A stretch of DNA of 64,000 nucleotides. It comes from Nostoc foliaceum FACHB-393. Lineage in GTDB: Bacteria; Cyanobacteriota; Cyanobacteriia; Cyanobacteriales; Nostocaceae. The stretch lies in assembly GCF_014698505.1 (NCBI RefSeq), contig NZ_JACJTD010000023.1, positions 62,001-126,000 on the forward strand, given 5' to 3'. Made by a program: the position numbers and the translations under genes. Shown here piece after piece: positions 60,808 through 64,000 of the stretch (positions are counted from its first letter, which is position 1; every line of letters begins with the position of its first letter). The notes below the pieces were generated by a model that had not been told where the DNA came from, did no database searches, and saw nothing but the letters and a program-made list of their open reading frames with translations.

Positions 60808-62334
60808 CTACGCCCCGACAGCTTCCTTCGCGGCGTACAATACCTCAGCGTTGATTTCTTTGAAACCGCGATCGCGGGCAAATTTCTCAGTATTACGCTT
60901 CACTTTCCCGCGAACAAATCCAGGAATCTTATTCAATTCTACTTGACCATCTTTTGTCCAATTCAAATCAGAATCAGCAGAAATTCCCCTAGTAATAACT
61001 TCTTTGGTATCGTGACCACCGAAGATTTCTAACAGGTGATCTTCCATTCCCAAAGTGAAGGAATTGTAGATCAAATCTGTAATCTGATTTGTACCTTCGT
61101 AACCCATAAATGGTTTGTAACCAATGGGGAAGTTCTGCACGTGGATTGGTGCAGCAATTACGCCGCAAGGGATGTCTAAGCGTTTACCAACGTGGCGTTC
61201 CATTTGGGTGCCGAAAATGGCAGAGGGTTCAACGCGGGCGATCGCATCCCCAATTTCACCATGATCTTCGGAAATTAGCACTTCATCGCAATACTCGCTA
61301 ACCTGTTCCCGGAACCAGTCTGCATCATATTTGCAGTAGGTTCCAGCCCAAACAACATGAATCCCCATTTCTCGCGCCAGAATCTTGGTAATGGCGGCGG
61401 CGTGCGTATTGTCACCAAATACCACAGCTTTTTTGCCAGTCAAGTTTTGACAGTCAATCGAACGGGAGAACCAAGCAGCCTGAGATACATGCAAGGTTTG
61501 CTCATTGATAAAGCCTTCGTAGTCAACTTCTGCACCTTGAGCGTTGATTACCTGCTGAATCTTGCGAATACAACGGGCAGTTTCCACTACACCCATTGGA
61601 GTAATGTCTATATAAGGTGTGCCAAATTGTTCTTCCAGGTAACGAGCGGTGGTTAAACCGAGTTCACGGTAAGGCACTAGGTTAAACCAGGCTTGGGACA
61701 TCTTTTTCAAGTCATTCACCGAAGCACCTTCGGGAATTAAGGTATTTACCTCAATCCCCAAATCAGCCATCAGCCGTTTTAGTTCGGTGCAGTCATGATT
61801 GTTGTGGAAACCAAGGGTGGTAGTACCGATAATGTTAACGGATGGCTTTGCAGTTTTGCCCTCTGGCAATTCGCCCCGCTTCCGGGCTTTTTCAATGTAA
61901 TATTGGACGATTTGATCCAAAGTGCGATCGGCGGCTTGCAGTTCGTTGTAGCGGTAGTGGTTCACATCCGCCAGCATTACGTCTCCTTTGGCTTCCAACT
62001 GCGATCGCTCAACAAAGTTGTGCAGGTCTTCTTGCAAAATGCTAGAGGTGCAGGTGGGAGTTAACACAATCAAATCTGGGTGTTCCTCGGCATCCTTGCG
62101 GATGATGTTATCTACCACCTTCTCTTGGGAGCCACGTGCCAAAACGTTGCGATCGACGACACTGGTTGTTACCGGAGTGAAATCCCTCTCCCGCGATAGC
62201 ATGGAGCGCATGACGTTAAAGTAGTCATCGCCAATAGGGGCGTGCATGATCGCATGAACATTTTTAAAAGAGCTAGCGATTCGCAGAGTGCCGATGTGGG
62301 CTGGGCCTGCATACATCCAGTAAGCCAATTTCAT
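60808..62334 (-). CDS. chlB: Light-independent protochlorophyllide reductase subunit B
   Basis: 508 residues from MKLAYWMYAGPAHIGTLRIA. One half of the ChlN-ChlB heterotetramer that reduces protochlorophyllide in the dark with electrons from ChlL. The nitrogenase-like signatures TPTCTSSILQEDLHNF, ITPMGVVETARCIRKI and DNTHAAAITKILAREMGIHV are present. An in-frame ATG at 62376 is less likely as start. chlN and chlL are not nearby. Its 3' end is duplicated at 59997-60075. Confidence 0.98.
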   Translation of the reverse strand: MKLAYWMYAGPAHIGTLRIASSFKNVHAIMHAPIGDDYFNVMRSMLSRERDFTPVTTSVVDRNVLARGSQEKVVDNIIRKDAEEHPDLIVLTPTCTSSILQEDLHNFVERSQLEAKGDVMLADVNHYRYNELQAADRTLDQIVQYYIEKARKRGELPEGKTAKPSVNIIGTTTLGFHNNHDCTELKRLMADLGIEVNTLIPEGASVNDLKKMSQAWFNLVPYRELGLTTARYLEEQFGTPYIDITPMGVVETARCIRKIQQVINAQGAEVDYEGFINEQTLHVSQAAWFSRSIDCQNLTGKKAVVFGDNTHAAAITKILAREMGIHVVWAGTYCKYDADWFREQVSEYCDEVLISEDHGEIGDAIARVEPSAIFGTQMERHVGKRLDIPCGVIAAPIHVQNFPIGYKPFMGYEGTNQITDLIYNSFTLGMEDHLLEIFGGHDTKEVITRGISADSDLNWTKDGQVELNKIPGFVRGKVKRNTEKFARDRGFKEINAEVLYAAKEAVGA

Positions 62335-62807
62335 GTTTGTGTTCTCCCTTTTCAATAGAAATAACACGGAGTCCAATAAGAGTGGACTATAAGTGCTTGA
62401 TTATTATTAAATCGTTTCTGATTGTCTCAAAAGTTGTATCCCTGATGAAGTGAAGACTTGTAAGGATTTTACCTGTGGTGTATGGGTGTAGGTATGGCTC
62501 AAACCTTTTTCCTGATTGGAATCTAGCTTCTGAAGCTAACAATAATATTGTTACTTTTTTAAAATAAATCTTAATTTTTCGACCAATTTGTTTTAAATTT
62601 AGGAAAATGTGTTAATCATAACCAATAAATTTAGAAAATTTTTGTACAACTTCTTCAAAAATACAAACAGATTGTAGAGGATGTTTTTAAAGAATCAGGT
62701 TGTCTCAATATCCCCACTAATCCTCTTTAAACAAGGGGAAAAGGGGGAATAACACTAGCAGAATTTTTTCATTCGAGGGAATGGAAATTAATCTGGAGAG
62801 GTGTTAG
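62335..62807. other. Intergenic upstream of chlB
   Basis: AT-rich; GGGGAAAAGGGGGAAT occurs at 62738-62755 near the cyclophilin end. No gene or motif supported. chlB promoter expected within 62340-62500. Confidence 0.5.
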
Positions 62808-63377
62808 TTATTGCCGAAAAATTTCTACTTTTTCTAACACTACATCTTGATTTGGACGATCTCTAGTCGTAGGTACATTGGCAATACGGTTGACTATATC
62901 CATACCTTCAATAACTTTACCAAAAACACTGTGTTTGCGGTCAAGATGAGGCGTTGGCCCTTCTGTAATGAACCATTGCGAACCATTAGTACCCCGTCCT
63001 GCATTTGCCATTGAGAGGATACCCGCACTAGAATGCTTTAATTCAGGATGAAACTCATCTTCAAATTGATATCCTGGGCCACCAGTGCCCCAGCGGTTAG
63101 CCATATCCGTATAACGACTAAGGGGATCGCCACACTGAATCATAAAATCAGGGATGACTCGGTGAAAGCGAACTCCATCGTATGCAGGAGTCCCCTTTTG
63201 AGATTGACCTGTCTTAGGGTCTTTCCAATCGATTGTCCCGGTTGCTAAACCTACGAAGTTTTTGACGGTGTTGGGGGTTTTGTCTTCCTCCAAACGAACT
63301 ATAATTTGACCCAAGGAAGTAATTAAACGAGCGTGCAGTGTGCCTTCACCGGGAATATTAATTTCGGGAAAATTCAT
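62808..63377 (-). CDS. Peptidyl-prolyl cis-trans isomerase, cyclophilin type
   Basis: 189 residues from MNFPEINIPGEGTLHARLIT. Cyclophilin core: GVRFHRVIPDFMIQCGDP (catalytic R, F, Q), GPGYQFEDEFHPELKHSSAG, and GTNGSQWFITEGPTPHLDRK. No signal peptide, so cytoplasmic. The frame is open to 63437, but that extension lacks homology. Confidence 0.95.
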   Translation of the reverse strand: MNFPEINIPGEGTLHARLITSLGQIIVRLEEDKTPNTVKNFVGLATGTIDWKDPKTGQSQKGTPAYDGVRFHRVIPDFMIQCGDPLSRYTDMANRWGTGGPGYQFEDEFHPELKHSSAGILSMANAGRGTNGSQWFITEGPTPHLDRKHSVFGKVIEGMDIVNRIANVPTTRDRPNQDVVLEKVEIFRQ

Positions 63378-63496
63378 AAGGTATCCTATTTTGAAAACTG
63401 CCAGTTTTTGGACTACGATAAGCTTATCAGCATTCAAGTTACAGGTTTACAGATTGCGAAAAAACTGAACTAAGGAAACTTTAGAAAACGAATATT

Positions 63497-64000
63497 TTAC
63501 TCTGGTAAATTAATCGCTGGATTCCGGCTAAAGAATCCTCTAGGGACTAGCTTAAAGCCAACTCTGTGAACAGGCATCACAGGCCAATCTTCCGATCGCG
63601 GAATATGAGTTACGCCCATTGTGTACCACAGCACGATATCTTCACCCATCAAGGATTCATCGTCTGCAATATATTTTGGCAAACCCTGTCCTGGTTGAGT
63701 CTGGTTGGGATAATCTCCCCCAGCATAAAGTTCAGTAGGTTTATATTTTGTTACCCAGACGTGGTGAGTTGCAAATTCTGCTCTTTGACGGATTTTCGAG
63801 CCTTCCACAGGCAAAAATATGGAGTTACCTCCAGGCATCAGCATATATCCAGGTGCAGCCCCTAGCGTATTTTTCTTATCTGCACTAACAATCATCCATT
63901 CTCGACTGCTTTTCATATCCAGATCGCGCACAGCAGCCGTTTCTTTTGTTAGTGGGTTTTCTGCAACTGCGATCGCATTTCCTAAAGGATTTTTCTCATC
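63497..64000 (-). CDS. Copper amine oxidase, C-terminal end (cut by window edge)
   Basis: The frame runs through the window edge, so only the last ~167 residues are seen. HHVWVTKYKPTELYAGGDYP and IVLWYTMGVTHIPRSEDWPV followed by MPVHRVGFKLVPRGFFSRNP are the conserved end of copper/TPQ amine oxidases, with Cu-ligand His region. These oxidise primary amines to aldehydes, releasing ammonia and peroxide. An ATG at 63931 is internal, not the start. Confidence 0.9.
   Translation of the reverse strand, partial: DEKNPLGNAIAVAENPLTKETAAVRDLDMKSSREWMIVSADKKNTLGAAPGYMLMPGGNSIFLPVEGSKIRQRAEFATHHVWVTKYKPTELYAGGDYPNQTQPGQGLPKYIADDESLMGEDIVLWYTMGVTHIPRSEDWPVMPVHRVGFKLVPRGFFSRNPAINLPE

Overview
This window is chromosomal DNA from a filamentous, almost certainly heterocyst-forming cyanobacterium of the Nostoc/Anabaena group. 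The evidence is: oxygenic photosynthesis genes (ndhCKJ, rubA, ycf48, psbEFLJ, psaI, psbP-like, pcyA, chlB); dozens of HIP1 octamers (GCGATCGC) in both genes and spacers; short tandemly repeated heptamers between genes; and a devBCA-type exporter, which in this group builds the heterocyst envelope, with an NtcA-type box (GTA-N8-TAC) far upstream. No tRNA or rRNA gene, CRISPR array or intact transposase was recognised.

Layout. 0-1.2 kb: a cut-off XRE/HTH regulator divergent from a DEDDh exonuclease, with direct repeats between them. 1.4-4.2 kb: a ferredoxin/metallo-beta-lactamase fusion and dihydroxyacetone kinase dhaKL. 4.7-6.3 kb: ndhC-ndhK-ndhJ (minus strand). 6.7-9.5 kb: a photosystem assembly cluster rubA, ycf48, psbEFLJ, with the tiny psaI gene converging on it. 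9.6-12.7 kb: a large repeat-containing protein of unknown function. 13-18.3 kb: Tic20-like protein, FAH-family hydrolase, rpsF, a coiled-coil protein, a STAS protein and a DedA protein. 18.4-25.1 kb: argG, a PEP-CTERM protein, PhoX-type phosphatase, a glycosyltransferase. 25.1-31.2 kb: recG, a hypothetical, rpsB-tsf and a 55-residue small protein. 32-38.2 kb: Uma2, a HAD phosphatase, a membrane protein and devBCA. 39-43.9 kb: pcyA, maf, the PsbP-like lipid-facing protein, dapB, a membrane protein and a candidate small RNA. 44-54 kb: beta-helix protein, cobH, TPM/Psb32 protein, DUF948 and YtxH proteins, a Zn/Mn-type binding protein with a Zur-like box, DUF4330, M48 protease, a phosphoesterase and DUF2470. 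54-57.4 kb: a 1059-residue plasmid-type replication protein (CyRepA1-like). 58-60.8 kb: a patch of whole and broken toxin-antitoxin and defence genes. 60.8-64 kb: chlB, a cyclophilin and the 3' end of a copper amine oxidase gene.

Most genes are housekeeping or photosynthetic. The accessory part is 54-60.8 kb: a replication gene of plasmid type is followed by a DUF2281 antitoxin-like ORF whose tail runs into an intact YefM-YoeB module, an ApeA-like N-terminal fragment, a duplicated 3' end of chlB, and a VapC/PIN gene lacking its first catalytic aspartate. This looks like repeated insertion and deletion next to chlB. The other points of most interest are a candidate ~175-nt small RNA with its own promoter and terminator upstream of the psbP-like gene, a 198-bp nested fold-back element at 43.9-44.1 kb, and a MITE-like repeat family with three copies, one sitting in the devBCA leader.
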